From: an uncultured Lachnospiraceae bacterium | Lineage (GTDB): Bacteria; Bacillota; Clostridia; Lachnospirales; Lachnospiraceae | Length of the DNA stretch: 64,000 nucleotides | Direction of reading: 5' to 3' | NCBI GenBank assembly: GCA_902781455.1 | Contig: CACZJF010000012.1 | Location: forward strand, 1 to 64,000 | In this document: positions 41,495 through 50,218 of the stretch, one piece after another | Numbering within the stretch: position 1 is the stretch's first letter | How the letters are laid out: each line of letters opens with the position of its first letter | Notes under the pieces: generated by a model | The model's input: the letters and a program-made list of their open reading frames with translations, nothing else | What the model was told of the DNA's origin: nothing | Database searches by the model: none | Position numbers and translations under genes: made by a program

Positions 41495-43050
41495 ACGCTC
41501 TCCTGAATGACGCGGATCTGCTGCAGGCTGTCATCAGCAGGTCCGGTTAACATGTATCCGCGCTGATGCATTTCCAGTGCGAAATGGATTGTCTCAGCCG
41601 GGATTCGCTCACCGGGAACCAGGAGCGGGACGCCCGGCGGATACAGCATGAGAAATTCGGTGCTGACCCTGCCTTTAGAAGCGGAGAACAGGACGTCTTC
41701 CGACCGGCTGTACAGCGCCTGGGCGATTGTGCAAAATGCTTCCGTCTTCGGCAGCGCGAAGGCCGGTCCGGTGATGCGGTCAGGCTCTGCCGGCAGTGTC
41801 TGTTCCCGCCTTGTGAGCGTTCCGGTCTTTGCCGGCAGTGTCTGTTCCTGCCTTGTGGGCGTGCCGGTCTTTGCCGGCAGTGTCTGTTCCTGCCTTGCGA
41901 GCGTGCCGGTCTTTTCCGGTTTTCCCTGCAGGGCGTTTCTGCCGGAAGAGGCCGCGGCTGCATATTCTGCGTCCAGCGTGAGGAGCGCTTCGGAGAGCCT
42001 GGACAGGCCTTCGTCGTCATCGCAGACAGAGGAGAGCAGGAGCACGTAGGACACTGCTGCCATCTCCGGCTGGAGATGAAACCGCTCCCTGAGGCTGTGA
42101 TAAAGAGGAAGGGCAGCTGCCTCAGGCGGGCGGACGAGGATCCGGGAGGGATCGTCCGTCTTCAGAAAGGACAGGCTCCTCAGTTCTGTCTTCTGATAAA
42201 ACCGCTGCAGGCGCGCGGCATAGGCATCAAACAGGCTGTCTCTTCTTTCTGAGAGAAGGCAGACGCACTGATCGATGGAAGCCATTAAAACATAGCTGGG
42301 ACTGCTGGTCTGATGAACGCTCAGCAGATAACGCAGCCGATTCCGGTCAACGAGCGGCCCGTTCACATGGATCAGCGCTGTCTGCGTGAGGGCAGGAAGC
42401 GTCTTGTGCAGGCTGTGGATCACGAGATCCGCCCCCAGCGTGACGGAAGACGCCGGAAACAGCCGGTGCATGCCGAAATGCGCGCCGTGTGCCTCGTCTA
42501 CGATCAGCGGGACACGGTGCCGGTGGGCGATCCGGGCGATCTCAGCCACATCCGAGACAACACCGTCATAGGTCGGCGATGTGATAAAGACGGCACAGAC
42601 ATCGTCCAGCTGACAGAGTGCTTCTTCCACTTTGGCAGGGTCGACCGGACCGTTCAGGTCTTGTGCCGCACGGCTGCCGTACCGTTCAGGGTACAGATAC
42701 GCTGTCCGGACTTGGTACAGGGCTGCAGCGTTGAACGCGGAGCGGTGACTGTTGCGCGCCATCAGAAGGCAGCCTCCGGGGACTGCGCACGCCCCGATGG
42801 CGGACAGGATTCCCGCCGTGCTGCCATTGACCAGAAAATGTGTCTCACTGCTGCCGTAGAGGGCGGCTGCGCGCGCCTGCGCCTCGAGCAGAAGCGACCT
42901 GGCATGGTGGAGATCGTCGAATCCATCGATCTCGGTCAGGTCGATGGAGGCAGGATCACATAAAAAAGCCGCGCGCCGCTTGTGTCCCGGCATATGAAAC
43001 GGGTAGGCGTCGGTGGAACAGTATTCAGTAAGCGCTTCGTAAAGATTCAT
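41491..43050 (-). CDS. Orn/Lys/Arg decarboxylase-family PLP enzyme
   Basis: The 519-residue fold-type I PLP enzyme resembles the short speA/cad-type decarboxylases of Firmicutes. It has FHMPGHKR near the start, GSTAGILSAIGA, RNSHRSAFNAA, FITSPTYDGVVSD, LIVDEAHGAHFG and the PLP Lys in HSLHKTLPALTQ. A C-terminal domain ends with YPPGVPLLVPGERI. Before that domain there is an inserted tract of three 14-residue repeats (KTGTLARQEQTLPA-like). It may make a polyamine precursor (agmatine or cadaverine); the substrate is not readable. It overlaps the guanylate-kinase-like gene by 4 bases. Confidence 0.9.
   Translation of the reverse strand: MNLYEALTEYCSTDAYPFHMPGHKRRAAFLCDPASIDLTEIDGFDDLHHARSLLLEAQARAAALYGSSETHFLVNGSTAGILSAIGACAVPGGCLLMARNSHRSAFNAAALYQVRTAYLYPERYGSRAAQDLNGPVDPAKVEEALCQLDDVCAVFITSPTYDGVVSDVAEIARIAHRHRVPLIVDEAHGAHFGMHRLFPASSVTLGADLVIHSLHKTLPALTQTALIHVNGPLVDRNRLRYLLSVHQTSSPSYVLMASIDQCVCLLSERRDSLFDAYAARLQRFYQKTELRSLSFLKTDDPSRILVRPPEAAALPLYHSLRERFHLQPEMAAVSYVLLLSSVCDDDEGLSRLSEALLTLDAEYAAAASSGRNALQGKPEKTGTLARQEQTLPAKTGTPTRQEQTLPAKTGTLTRREQTLPAEPDRITGPAFALPKTEAFCTIAQALYSRSEDVLFSASKGRVSTEFLMLYPPGVPLLVPGERIPAETIHFALEMHQRGYMLTGPADDSLQQIRVIQESV
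41789..41914 (-). repeat. Three 42-bp tandem repeats within the decarboxylase gene
   Basis: Units 41789-41830, 41831-41872 and 41873-41914 differ by a few bases and encode the 14-residue repeats. They sit between the large PLP domain and the C-terminal domain. The unit is a multiple of three, so copy number can change without a frameshift. Confidence 0.9.
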
Positions 43051-43116
43051 GATAGTCTTATTGTATCATGAAACAGGCTGTGTCTGGGTGATTTTGTAAA
43101 ATGCGCCGCGCGCCTC

Positions 43117-43144
43117 TTTACAAAACGGCCTCTCCCGTTATAAT
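43117..43144 (+). promoter_or_regulatory. Promoter of mecA
   Basis: TTTACA (43117-43122) and TATAAT (43139-43144) with 16-base spacing. The start codon is only 25 bases downstream. Confidence 0.8.
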
Positions 43145-43168
43145 AGTTGCATTAAGGTGGGCATGCTT

Positions 43169-43819
43169 ATGAAGATAGAGAAGATTAACGACAGACAGAT
43201 ACGTTGTGTTTTGACGAAAGAGGATCTTGAGGACAGGAAGATCAAGCTCTCCGAGCTTGTGTGCGGCGGGGAGAAAGCGCGCGGCCTGTTCCGGGATATG
43301 ATGCTCCGTGCTTCCCGGGAGCTTGGGTTCAGCCTGAACAACAATCCGCTGATGATTGAAGCAGTACCGACAGGCAAGGATCAGCTGGTGCTGATTATCA
43401 CAAGAGTGGACGACCCCGGCGAGCTGGACGCAAGGTTCAGGAACCTTTCCGGAGGACAGGAGATTTCGGGGAAGGACTTATTCGCAAAGGATACGGAAAA
43501 GAAGGAAGCGGATGATCTGCTGAGCACATCCGCAAGGTTCTATCTGTTCCGCAGCCTGGAGAATGTGCTGAACGCTTCCAGACGTGTGCCGGAGACCTAT
43601 CCGGGGGACAATGCGCTTTATAAAAACCCTGACGACGGGGCTTATTATCTGCTTGTGAAGAAGCCGGACGACGATCCGGAGCAGTTCGACCGCGTCTGCA
43701 ATATGCTGTCTGAGTATTCCATGCCGATGGACTATTCCACGGGAATGGATGAATTCTTCCGGGAGCACATGCAGGTCATCGTTGCCCGGAACGCGATACA
43801 GAATCTGCGCAGCGTGTAG
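43169..43819 (+). CDS. mecA: Adaptor protein MecA
   Basis: The 216-residue protein has the MecA pattern: MKIEKINDRQIRCVLTKEDL at the N-terminus (substrate-binding part) and an acidic middle. The C-terminal domain that binds ClpC contains RFYLFRSLENVLNASRRV, YLLVKKP and EYSMPMDYSTGMDEFFREHMQVIV. MecA brings proteins such as ComK to the ClpCP protease in Bacillus; targets here are unknown. ATG 43169 was chosen because AAGGTGG lies 8 bases before it; upstream in-frame GTG/ATG codons are too close to that site. Confidence 0.92.
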   Translation: MKIEKINDRQIRCVLTKEDLEDRKIKLSELVCGGEKARGLFRDMMLRASRELGFSLNNNPLMIEAVPTGKDQLVLIITRVDDPGELDARFRNLSGGQEISGKDLFAKDTEKKEADDLLSTSARFYLFRSLENVLNASRRVPETYPGDNALYKNPDDGAYYLLVKKPDDDPEQFDRVCNMLSEYSMPMDYSTGMDEFFREHMQVIVARNAIQNLRSV

Positions 43820-43859
43820 AGCCCTTCGCGACAGACAGACACAGAAACAGGATAATCCG

Positions 43860-43884
43860 CGCCGCGCAGAACGCGCGGCGTTTT
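43860..43884 (+). terminator. Terminator of mecA
   Basis: CGCCGCGC pairs with GCGCGGCG (8 bp, loop AGAAC), followed by TTTTG. Confidence 0.75.
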
Positions 43885-44019
43885 GCTTGCCTTATGGCCC
43901 GGATGCCGGCCGGAAGCTGGCCGGGCGGGGGCTGTTTGATACTGGAATAACCGCATCGAATCGCTTATACTATGATATAAGAGCCAAAAACAGAAAGAAG
44001 AGAAGGAAGTAATCGTTTT

Positions 44020-45111
44020 ATGATAAAGATTGTAGGAGTCAGATTCCGCAGCGCGGGAAAGGTGTATTATTTTGATCCGAAGGATCTGCAGCTGCGGATG
44101 GGAGACCATGTGATCGCAGAGACCTCCAAGGGGCTGGACTTCGGGATTGTATCCACCTGCATGAAGATGGTGGATGAGGAGCTTGTCCAGCAGCCTCTGC
44201 GCGCGCTTGTGCGCAAGACGACGCCGGAGGACGAGGAAAGAATCGAAGCACTCAAGGGCAAGGAGAAGGAAGCGCTCAAGGTCTGCCGCGAGAAGGTGCG
44301 TGAGCATGAGCTTGACATGAAGATGGTGAATGCGGAGTATTCCTTTGACGGAACCAAGGTGCTGTTCTACTTCACCGCGGATGGACGTGTGGACTTCCGC
44401 AGCCTGGTCAAGGACCTGGCGGGAATCTTCCACGTGCGGATCGAGCTGCGCCAGATTGGCGTGAGAGACGAAACCAGAATGCTGGGCGGCATCGGGATCT
44501 GCGGAAGAGAGCTGTGCTGTTCGACATTCCTTCGGGAATTCCAGCCGGTTTCCATCAAGATGGCAAAGGAGCAGAATCTGTCCCTGAACCCGACCAAGAT
44601 CTCCGGCACCTGCGGAAGGCTGATGTGCTGCCTGAAGAACGAGGAAGACACGTACGAGTACCTGAATGCGCGGATGCCGAAGCTGGGAGAAGAGGCTGTC
44701 ACGGCGGATGGTCAGATCGGAAAAGTGGTTGAGCTGGACGTACTGCATCAGAAAGTCCGTGTTCTCTTTGAGGAAGAGGATACGAAGGAGATGGAGGTCT
44801 TCCCGGTTGAGCAGCTGACCTTCCGTCCGAAGAAGAAGAAGGATCCTTCCCAGCAGGGAAAGAAGAGCAAGGCAGAAAAAGGCGAAAAGAGCGCAAAAGC
44901 CGAGAAACCGGAGAAGAGTGAGCGGCCCGGAAAGGGCGAGAAGCCGGAGAAGGGCGAGCGGCCCGGAAAGGGCGAAAGGCCGGAGAAGGGCGAGCGGCCC
45001 GGAAAGGGCGAGAAGCCGGAGAAGGGCGAGCGGTCCGGAAAGGGCGAGAAGCCGGAGAAGGGCGAGCGGTCCGGAAAGGGCGAGAAGCCGGAGAAGGCCC
45101 GGAAAGGGTGA
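44020..45111 (+). CDS. ricT: RicT/YaaT (PSP1 domain) regulatory protein, tail frameshifted
   Basis: The PSP1 core (about 1-235) is intact: KIVGVRFRSAGKVYYFDP, MLGGIGICGRELCCSTFL, SLNPTKISGTCGRLMCCLKNE. The cysteines fit the iron-sulfur cluster ligands of RicT, part of the RicAFT complex that affects RNA processing and phosphorelay in Bacillus. A Lys/Glu/Gly/Pro-rich tail of 12-residue repeats follows and ends early with EKARKG. About eight bases appear to be missing from a 36-base repeat unit at 45096/45097. The original frame resumes as a continuation that reaches TGA 45443-45445, overlapping the next gene's ATG. Confidence 0.88.
   Translation: MIKIVGVRFRSAGKVYYFDPKDLQLRMGDHVIAETSKGLDFGIVSTCMKMVDEELVQQPLRALVRKTTPEDEERIEALKGKEKEALKVCREKVREHELDMKMVNAEYSFDGTKVLFYFTADGRVDFRSLVKDLAGIFHVRIELRQIGVRDETRMLGGIGICGRELCCSTFLREFQPVSIKMAKEQNLSLNPTKISGTCGRLMCCLKNEEDTYEYLNARMPKLGEEAVTADGQIGKVVELDVLHQKVRVLFEEEDTKEMEVFPVEQLTFRPKKKKDPSQQGKKSKAEKGEKSAKAEKPEKSERPGKGEKPEKGERPGKGERPEKGERPGKGEKPEKGERSGKGEKPEKGERSGKGEKPEKARKG
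44918..45096 (+). repeat. 36-bp tandem repeats in the ricT tail
   Basis: Repeats of a 36-base unit (GAGAAGCCGGAGAAGGGCGA followed by GCGGCCCGGAAAGGGC) encode GEKPEKGER[PS]GK blocks. Sub-units of 18 bases are also visible. The last unit is short by eight bases, which breaks the frame. Confidence 0.85.
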
Positions 45112-45445
45112 GAAGCCGGAGAAGAGTGAGCGGCCCGGGAAGGGCGAAAAGCCTGGAAAGGGCGAGCGGTCCGGAAAGGGTGAGAGATCAGACCGGAGTG
45201 AGCGATTCCAGAAGGGCGAGAGATCCGATAAGCCGGCCAGAGAGGAAAACGGAGAGAAGCCGGAACGCCAGAATCCGCGCCGCAGGAGGAATCCGAGGCC
45301 GGACCAGGAGTCCAGGGGTACAGACTTCGCCGGAGACAATGAAGAGAAAACCGCGTTGAAGAAGCACAAAAGGTATCGCCCGCGTCCGAAGACGGAGGGA
45401 AGACCGCAGGGAAATGAGAAGCCGGATGGATCCGGCAGCGTATGA
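45097..45445 (+). pseudogene. Out-of-frame continuation of the ricT tail
   Basis: In the +1 frame the repeats go on (KSERPGKGEKPGKGERSGKG), then a basic region (NPRRRRNPRPDQESRG) and KHKRYRPRPKTEGRP up to a TGA at 45443-45445. The overlap of this stop with the ATG of the methyltransferase (ATGA) suggests that this was the true end of ricT. Confidence 0.7.
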
Positions 45446-46266
45446 GCCAGGAGCAGAAGGAACGGATTGATGACCTGCAGCGGGGCGGCTGCAGGATCAT
45501 TCAGCGTCCGGCGCTTTTCTGCTTCGGGATGGACGCGGTTCTTCTGTCCGCATGGGCGCAGGTGAAGAGGGGTGACCGCGTGCTGGATCTTTGTTCCGGT
45601 AACGGCATCGTGCCGATCCTGATGGACGCGCGCCTTCCGGAGGAACTTCGGCAGGAAGGCAGCATCCATTTTACCGGCGTAGAGATTCAGCCGGTCTGTG
45701 TCGATCTGGCAAGACGCAGTGCGCTGATGAACGGGCAGTCCGGGCGGATCCGCTTCCTGGAGGGAGACATCCGCAGGATCTGCTGCGCGGGTCCGGCACA
45801 GGAAACGTCTGACGGGCGCCGCGAGGACGCGGCAGCCGGGATGCATGACGAATCCTGCGCGCAGCCTGCGCCCGGCACATTTGACGTCGTGACGGTGAAT
45901 CCGCCGTACATGACGGGAGACGGCGGACTGAAGGGACCAAGCCCGGAGCGGGCGATTGCGCGCCATGAAGTGCTGTGCACGATGGAGGATACGGCCCGGG
46001 CCGCGGCGCGGGCGCTCAGGCAGGGCGGACACCTGTATCTGGTGCACCGGCCGCACCGGCTCGGAGATCTCTTCCACGCACTGCAGAAGCATGGACTTGG
46101 CGTCGGCAGGATGCGGATGGTGCACCCATTTTCGGACAAAGAGGCAAACCTGGTGCTGATTGACGCCAGGAAGGGCGGGAAGATGTACGTGCATGTGGAA
46201 GCACCGCTGACGGTCTACCGGGAAACGGGCGTGTATACGGAGGAATTGAAAGCGTTGTATGGGTGA
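45442..46266 (+). CDS. tRNA1(Val) adenine-N6 methyltransferase-like protein (TrmN6/YabB family)
   Basis: The 274-residue SAM-dependent methyltransferase has RVLDLCSGNGIVPILM (motif I), FTGVEIQPVCVDLARRS and the catalytic NPPYM (N-P-P-Y for N6-adenine). FCFGMDAVLLSAW near the start is typical of TrmN6/YabB. A small insertion (ETSDGRREDAAAGMHDESCAQPAP) precedes the catalytic strand. It overlaps the restored ricT frame and the following rsmI (8 bases), indicating one tightly coupled operon. Confidence 0.9.
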   Translation: MSQEQKERIDDLQRGGCRIIQRPALFCFGMDAVLLSAWAQVKRGDRVLDLCSGNGIVPILMDARLPEELRQEGSIHFTGVEIQPVCVDLARRSALMNGQSGRIRFLEGDIRRICCAGPAQETSDGRREDAAAGMHDESCAQPAPGTFDVVTVNPPYMTGDGGLKGPSPERAIARHEVLCTMEDTARAAARALRQGGHLYLVHRPHRLGDLFHALQKHGLGVGRMRMVHPFSDKEANLVLIDARKGGKMYVHVEAPLTVYRETGVYTEELKALYG

Positions 46267-47122
46267 ATGCGGAGTTCTGTACATGGTCGCGACACCGATC
46301 GGAAATCTGGAGGACATGACGCTGCGCGCTGTCCGGATCCTTTCCGAGGTGGATCTGATCGCGGCGGAGGATACGCGGGGAAGCATCAAACTGCTGAATC
46401 ATTTTCAGATCCACACCCCCATGACCAGCTACCACGAGTATAATAAAACCGCGAAGGCGAAGTCGCTGACGGAAGCTCTGCTTGGCGGGAAGAATATCGC
46501 CTGTGTAACGGACGCCGGAACGCCCGGGATTTCCGATCCGGGAGAGGAGCTCGTAAAAATGGCTCTGGACCACGGCATAAAGGTTGTGCCTGTGCCGGGC
46601 GCGTGCGCAGCGGTTAATGCGCTGATCTGCTCCGGACAGGGGACAAGACGGTTCTGCTTCGAAGCATTTCTGCCGCCGGAGAAGAAGGAAAGAGAGGCGG
46701 TCCTTGAGGAGCTTGTGAAGGAGACGCGGACGATCGTTCTGTATGAGGCGCCGCACCGGCTGAAGAAGACGCTGGATCTTCTGCTGGAGCGCCTGGGAGA
46801 CAGGGACATGACGATCTGCCGCGAGCTGACCAAGAAGCATGAAGAGATCCGGAAGACCACACTTGCGAAGGCAGCGGCATACTATCAGAAGCAGGAGCCG
46901 CGCGGCGAGTATGTGCTGGTGATCGCCGGACAGGACCGCAGGGAACTGATCAGGAAGAAGCAGGAAACGATCAGGGACAGTATCAGCCTTGCGGATCATA
47001 TGAAGCAGTACACGGACACGGGGATGGACCGGAAGGAAGCCATGAAGGCTGTGGCGAAAGACCGGGGGCTTTTGAAGCGGGATGTGTACCGGATGCTGCT
47101 GGAAGAAGAGGCACAGACATGA
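46259..47122 (+). CDS. rsmI: 16S rRNA 2'-O-ribose methyltransferase RsmI
   Basis: The 287-residue tetrapyrrole-methylase-fold enzyme methylates C1402 of 16S rRNA. It has VATPIGNLEDMTLRAVRIL, IAAEDTRGS, SYHEYNK, ACVTDAGTPGISDPGEELV, VPGACAAVNALICSG and YEAPHRLKKTL. Length is standard. It overlaps both neighbours (8 and 4 bases), in the usual position after the TrmN6-like gene in Firmicutes. Confidence 0.95.
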   Translation: MGECGVLYMVATPIGNLEDMTLRAVRILSEVDLIAAEDTRGSIKLLNHFQIHTPMTSYHEYNKTAKAKSLTEALLGGKNIACVTDAGTPGISDPGEELVKMALDHGIKVVPVPGACAAVNALICSGQGTRRFCFEAFLPPEKKEREAVLEELVKETRTIVLYEAPHRLKKTLDLLLERLGDRDMTICRELTKKHEEIRKTTLAKAAAYYQKQEPRGEYVLVIAGQDRRELIRKKQETIRDSISLADHMKQYTDTGMDRKEAMKAVAKDRGLLKRDVYRMLLEEEAQT

Positions 47123-47919
47123 TACAGAAGATCGAAGAGGCGGCCCGCGAGGCCGGCAGGATCATTCTCTCCGCGCATGGCACGGATCTGGGGATCGAGA
47201 ACAAAGAAGGCCATGCGAACTTTGTCACGATGTATGACAGGAAGGTGCAGGATTTTCTGACTGCGCGCCTGAGAGAGATCCTGCCCGGGGCGAAGTTCCT
47301 GGGGGAGGAGAACGGTATGGATGTCTTCGCGCCCGGGGACGACGAAGGCTGGCTGTTTGTGATTGACCCGATCGACGGGACCACGAATTTCATTCACAAC
47401 ATGCATCCTTTCGTGACGTCCATCGGACTGATGAAGGATGGAAAGCCTTACGCAGGTGTGGTGTACGCGCCGGTGACAGACCAGATGTTCAGCGCGGTGC
47501 GCGGGCAGGGCGCCTATGAGAACGGCAGCAGGATCCATTCATCTAAGGCATCTCTTGCGGACAGCATTCTGCTGTCGGGAAGTGCCGGCTTCTCCATGAA
47601 CGCATTTCAGATCGCGCAGGAGCTGACCAGGGAATTCCAGAGCAGGAGCCAGGGGGTCCGCATCACGGGAAGTGCCGAGTACAATCTGTGTATGGCGGCG
47701 AGCGGAAGGACAGGGGGGTATTATGAGATGCGCCTCGGCCTGTGGGACTTTGCTGCCGGCGGACTGATTCTGGAGGAGGCCGGCGGAAGGCTGACCGATT
47801 ATTACGGCAGGCCGCTGTCATTCAGAGGCCCGTCCAGCGTCCTTGCGCTGAGTGAAGGCGCTGCGAGGAGCGAGCTCCCCGATACAGGCGCTTATCTGGA
47901 CCGGTGGGACGGAACCTGA
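47119..47919 (+). CDS. Inositol monophosphatase family protein
   Basis: The 266-residue protein has the lithium-sensitive phosphatase motifs: GEEN, WLFVIDPIDGTTNFIHNMHPF (metal-binding DPIDGT) and LWDFAAGGLILEEAGG (motif B). It could act on inositol phosphate, a sugar phosphate or PAP. Sequence alone does not tell. Start ATG overlaps the end of rsmI by 4 bases, so it is the last gene of the ricT operon. Confidence 0.9.
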   Translation: MIQKIEEAAREAGRIILSAHGTDLGIENKEGHANFVTMYDRKVQDFLTARLREILPGAKFLGEENGMDVFAPGDDEGWLFVIDPIDGTTNFIHNMHPFVTSIGLMKDGKPYAGVVYAPVTDQMFSAVRGQGAYENGSRIHSSKASLADSILLSGSAGFSMNAFQIAQELTREFQSRSQGVRITGSAEYNLCMAASGRTGGYYEMRLGLWDFAAGGLILEEAGGRLTDYYGRPLSFRGPSSVLALSEGAARSELPDTGAYLDRWDGT

Positions 47920-47984
47920 CCAGACGGCTTTGCAGGAGCGTGAGCGCGTAGCGTCGTGGAAGACTTCACGAAAGGACCAACATC

Positions 47985-49979
47985 ATGAATTCTCGGGAAG
48001 AGACAAACAGAACGCCGCACAGGACGAGCGCCGGAAGGACAAATGCCGGAAGAACGAACGCCGGCAGAACGGGCACCGGAAGAACGAATGCCGGCAGGAC
48101 AGGCGCGGGCAGCGCGAACCGGGGGACCGGGAAGAGAAAGGTCAGCCCGGTCGTGGGAAGCGCGGACGACTGGAGAGAGCCGAACACAAAGCTTTTGATG
48201 ATTCTGGTTCTGGCCGCGCTATTCGCGGCGGCGGTATTTCTGGTGTACTGGTTTGTCCTGAGAGGAAGCTCTTCCGGGAAAAGCCCGGAGAGCAGTGCCG
48301 GGAACACCCCTGTACAGCACGAAGAACTTCATGAGGACCATCCCGGCCTTGCAGGAGCCGCGCTTGATTTCGACCTGAACGAGACAGAAGGAGCGGCCGG
48401 CGCCTTGTTCTACGCGGACGAGACGGAGCAGGACGAGGAGATTTCGTTCCAGCCGCACGCGGTGGAATCGACGAAGCCTTCCAACATGATTGAATTCGAA
48501 CAGGTCGAGGCGAATGGGCAGATTCTGTCGGGCGGGGGATATCATGCACCCAGGGAGATTTCCTTTGACAGAGGTTCGGTCTACGCACAGGCGGACGGCA
48601 TCTTTACCTTCCGGGGAAACAATTTCCGGGACACCGCGTCAGCCGGGCTTGCCGACATCAAAAAGAACCGGATCACCCAGGTGTGGAACCAGGAAACGGG
48701 CGCCACTTCCTACAACGGGAATGCCTGGACCGGCTCCGGCTGGACCGGCCAGCCCCTGATGCGCAGGTGGACGCGCGAGGAAAAGGCGCACATGAACATG
48801 GCTGACTGGGCGAAGCAGAAGGATGACCTGGTCGAGGTGATCTACGCGACCATGGATGGCAATGTGTACTTCCTCGATTTGGAGACAGGCGAGCAGACCC
48901 GGGATCCGATGTACATCGGCTGGACCTTCAAGGGCGCCGGCGCGCTGGACCCGAGAGGATATCCGATCATGTACCTGGGCGCCGGCATCAACAGCACACT
49001 CGGCGTCGCGCACGCATTTGTCATCAACCTGGTAGACTGCAGCATCCTCTATGAGTTCGGCGGAGACGACGCATTTTCCCTCAGGGGAACCTTCGGCTTC
49101 ATGGATTCCTCACCGCTGGTGGACGCGGAGACCGACACACTGATCTGGCCTGCCGAGAACGGGATCCTGTTTATGATCCACCTGAATTCGTCGTGGGATC
49201 CGCAGACCGGAACACTGACGGTGAATCCGGACAGTACCGTGAAGTGGCGCTGCAAGGGACTGCGTACTACGACGGACGGCGTCAGTCCGTACTGGGTCGG
49301 CTACGAGGACAGCTGCGCGGTCTACAAGGGATATCTGTTTGTGGCGGACAACGGTGGGCACCTGCTGTGCCTGGACCTGAACACACTGCAGCTTGTGTGG
49401 GTGCAGGATATCCTGGACGATTCCAATTCCTCGCCGGTTCTGTCGGTGGAAGACGGGCATCTGTACCTGTATATCAGTACGTCCTTCCATCTGGGCTGGC
49501 GGAGCTACAACACGGCCCCTGTGCCGATCTGGAAGATCGATGCCGAGACGGGAGAGATTGTCTGGCAGACAGAGTATGAGTGCTACACGATGGACGGCGT
49601 GTCCGGAGGCGTGCAGTCCACCATGGCGCTTGGCAAGCGGGATCTGAACGGATACATCTACGCGACGGTTGCCATGACGGGCGGACAGCTGGACGGTGTG
49701 TGTGTCTGCCTGGACTGCAGGACAGGCAAGATTGTGTGGGAGCACAAGGCCTATTATGCCTGGTCCTCACCGGTTCTTGTGTATAACAAGGACGGCACCT
49801 CGCGGCTGATCTACTGCACCTGCGGCGGTTTCATGTATATGCTTGATCCGAAGACGGGCAAGGAGCTCGCGAAGAGTGAGCTGAGCAACGGAGCGATCGA
49901 AGCGTCTCCGGCCGTATGGGGCAATTATGCGGTGATCGGAACCCGCGCCTGCAAGATCTGGGGACTGCGGCTTGACTGA
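47985..49979 (+). CDS. Membrane-anchored PQQ-like beta-propeller protein
   Basis: The 664-residue protein begins with a cytoplasmic tail of short repeats (AGRTNAGRTNAGRTGTGRTNAGRTGAG), one membrane helix (LLMILVLAALFAAAVFLVYWFVL) and an acidic linker. A beta-propeller (about 200-664) follows with repeats of the type VYFLDLETGEQ, LLCLDLNTLQLVW, WKIDAETGEIVWQ, CVCLDCRTGKIVWEH and MYMLDPKTGKEL. Such PQQ-like repeats in Gram-positives are usually non-enzymatic binding modules. The role is unknown; wall or polymer sensing is possible. It is 65 bases after the inositol phosphatase gene. Confidence 0.8.
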   Translation: MNSREETNRTPHRTSAGRTNAGRTNAGRTGTGRTNAGRTGAGSANRGTGKRKVSPVVGSADDWREPNTKLLMILVLAALFAAAVFLVYWFVLRGSSSGKSPESSAGNTPVQHEELHEDHPGLAGAALDFDLNETEGAAGALFYADETEQDEEISFQPHAVESTKPSNMIEFEQVEANGQILSGGGYHAPREISFDRGSVYAQADGIFTFRGNNFRDTASAGLADIKKNRITQVWNQETGATSYNGNAWTGSGWTGQPLMRRWTREEKAHMNMADWAKQKDDLVEVIYATMDGNVYFLDLETGEQTRDPMYIGWTFKGAGALDPRGYPIMYLGAGINSTLGVAHAFVINLVDCSILYEFGGDDAFSLRGTFGFMDSSPLVDAETDTLIWPAENGILFMIHLNSSWDPQTGTLTVNPDSTVKWRCKGLRTTTDGVSPYWVGYEDSCAVYKGYLFVADNGGHLLCLDLNTLQLVWVQDILDDSNSSPVLSVEDGHLYLYISTSFHLGWRSYNTAPVPIWKIDAETGEIVWQTEYECYTMDGVSGGVQSTMALGKRDLNGYIYATVAMTGGQLDGVCVCLDCRTGKIVWEHKAYYAWSSPVLVYNKDGTSRLIYCTCGGFMYMLDPKTGKELAKSELSNGAIEASPAVWGNYAVIGTRACKIWGLRLD

Positions 49980-50050
49980 GATTGGATGGAGACCTGATTA
50001 AGACCGGACAGAGTCTTGATTGGGAATGGATGGAGACTGGATTGACAGAT

Positions 50051-50091
50051 GCAGGAACGCCAACGGCGTTCTTGCAGCGCCGCTTCGGCGG
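50051..50091 (+). repeat. Tandem hairpins with family-3 palindrome
   Basis: GCAGGAACGCC-AAC-GGCGTTCTTGC (11 bp with one G-T) is followed by GCCGC-TTCG-GCGGC. The first shares AACGCCAACGGCGTTCTTGC with 7584-7603. It lies just after the beta-propeller gene, and a further GC stem GCGGGGCGC-ACA-GCGCCCCGC follows at 50110-50130. Confidence 0.6.
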
Positions 50092-50128
50092 CAGACAGAA
50101 GATATGACTGCGGGGCGCACAGCGCCCC

Positions 50129-50218
50129 GCGGCTTTGTTTCCCGCGGCTTTGTTTCGCGCGGCTTTGTTTCGCGCGGCTTTGCTTCATGCAGCATCGCTT
50201 CGTGCAGCATTGCTTAGT
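50129..50218. repeat. Six-unit 15-bp minisatellite at the 3' end of the rhomboid gene
   Basis: Units of 15 bases start at 50129, 50144, 50159, 50174, 50189 and 50204. The first four are GCGGCTTTG[TC]TTC[GC][CA]-like and the last two GCAGCAT[CT]GCTT[CA]GT. The rhomboid stop codon (50214-50216, minus strand) lies inside the last unit, so the array starts at the very end of that gene. Confidence 0.85.

Noticed and set aside
50129-50218. CRISPR array
   Set aside because: Six contiguous 15-base units without spacers and no cas genes; it is a minisatellite.
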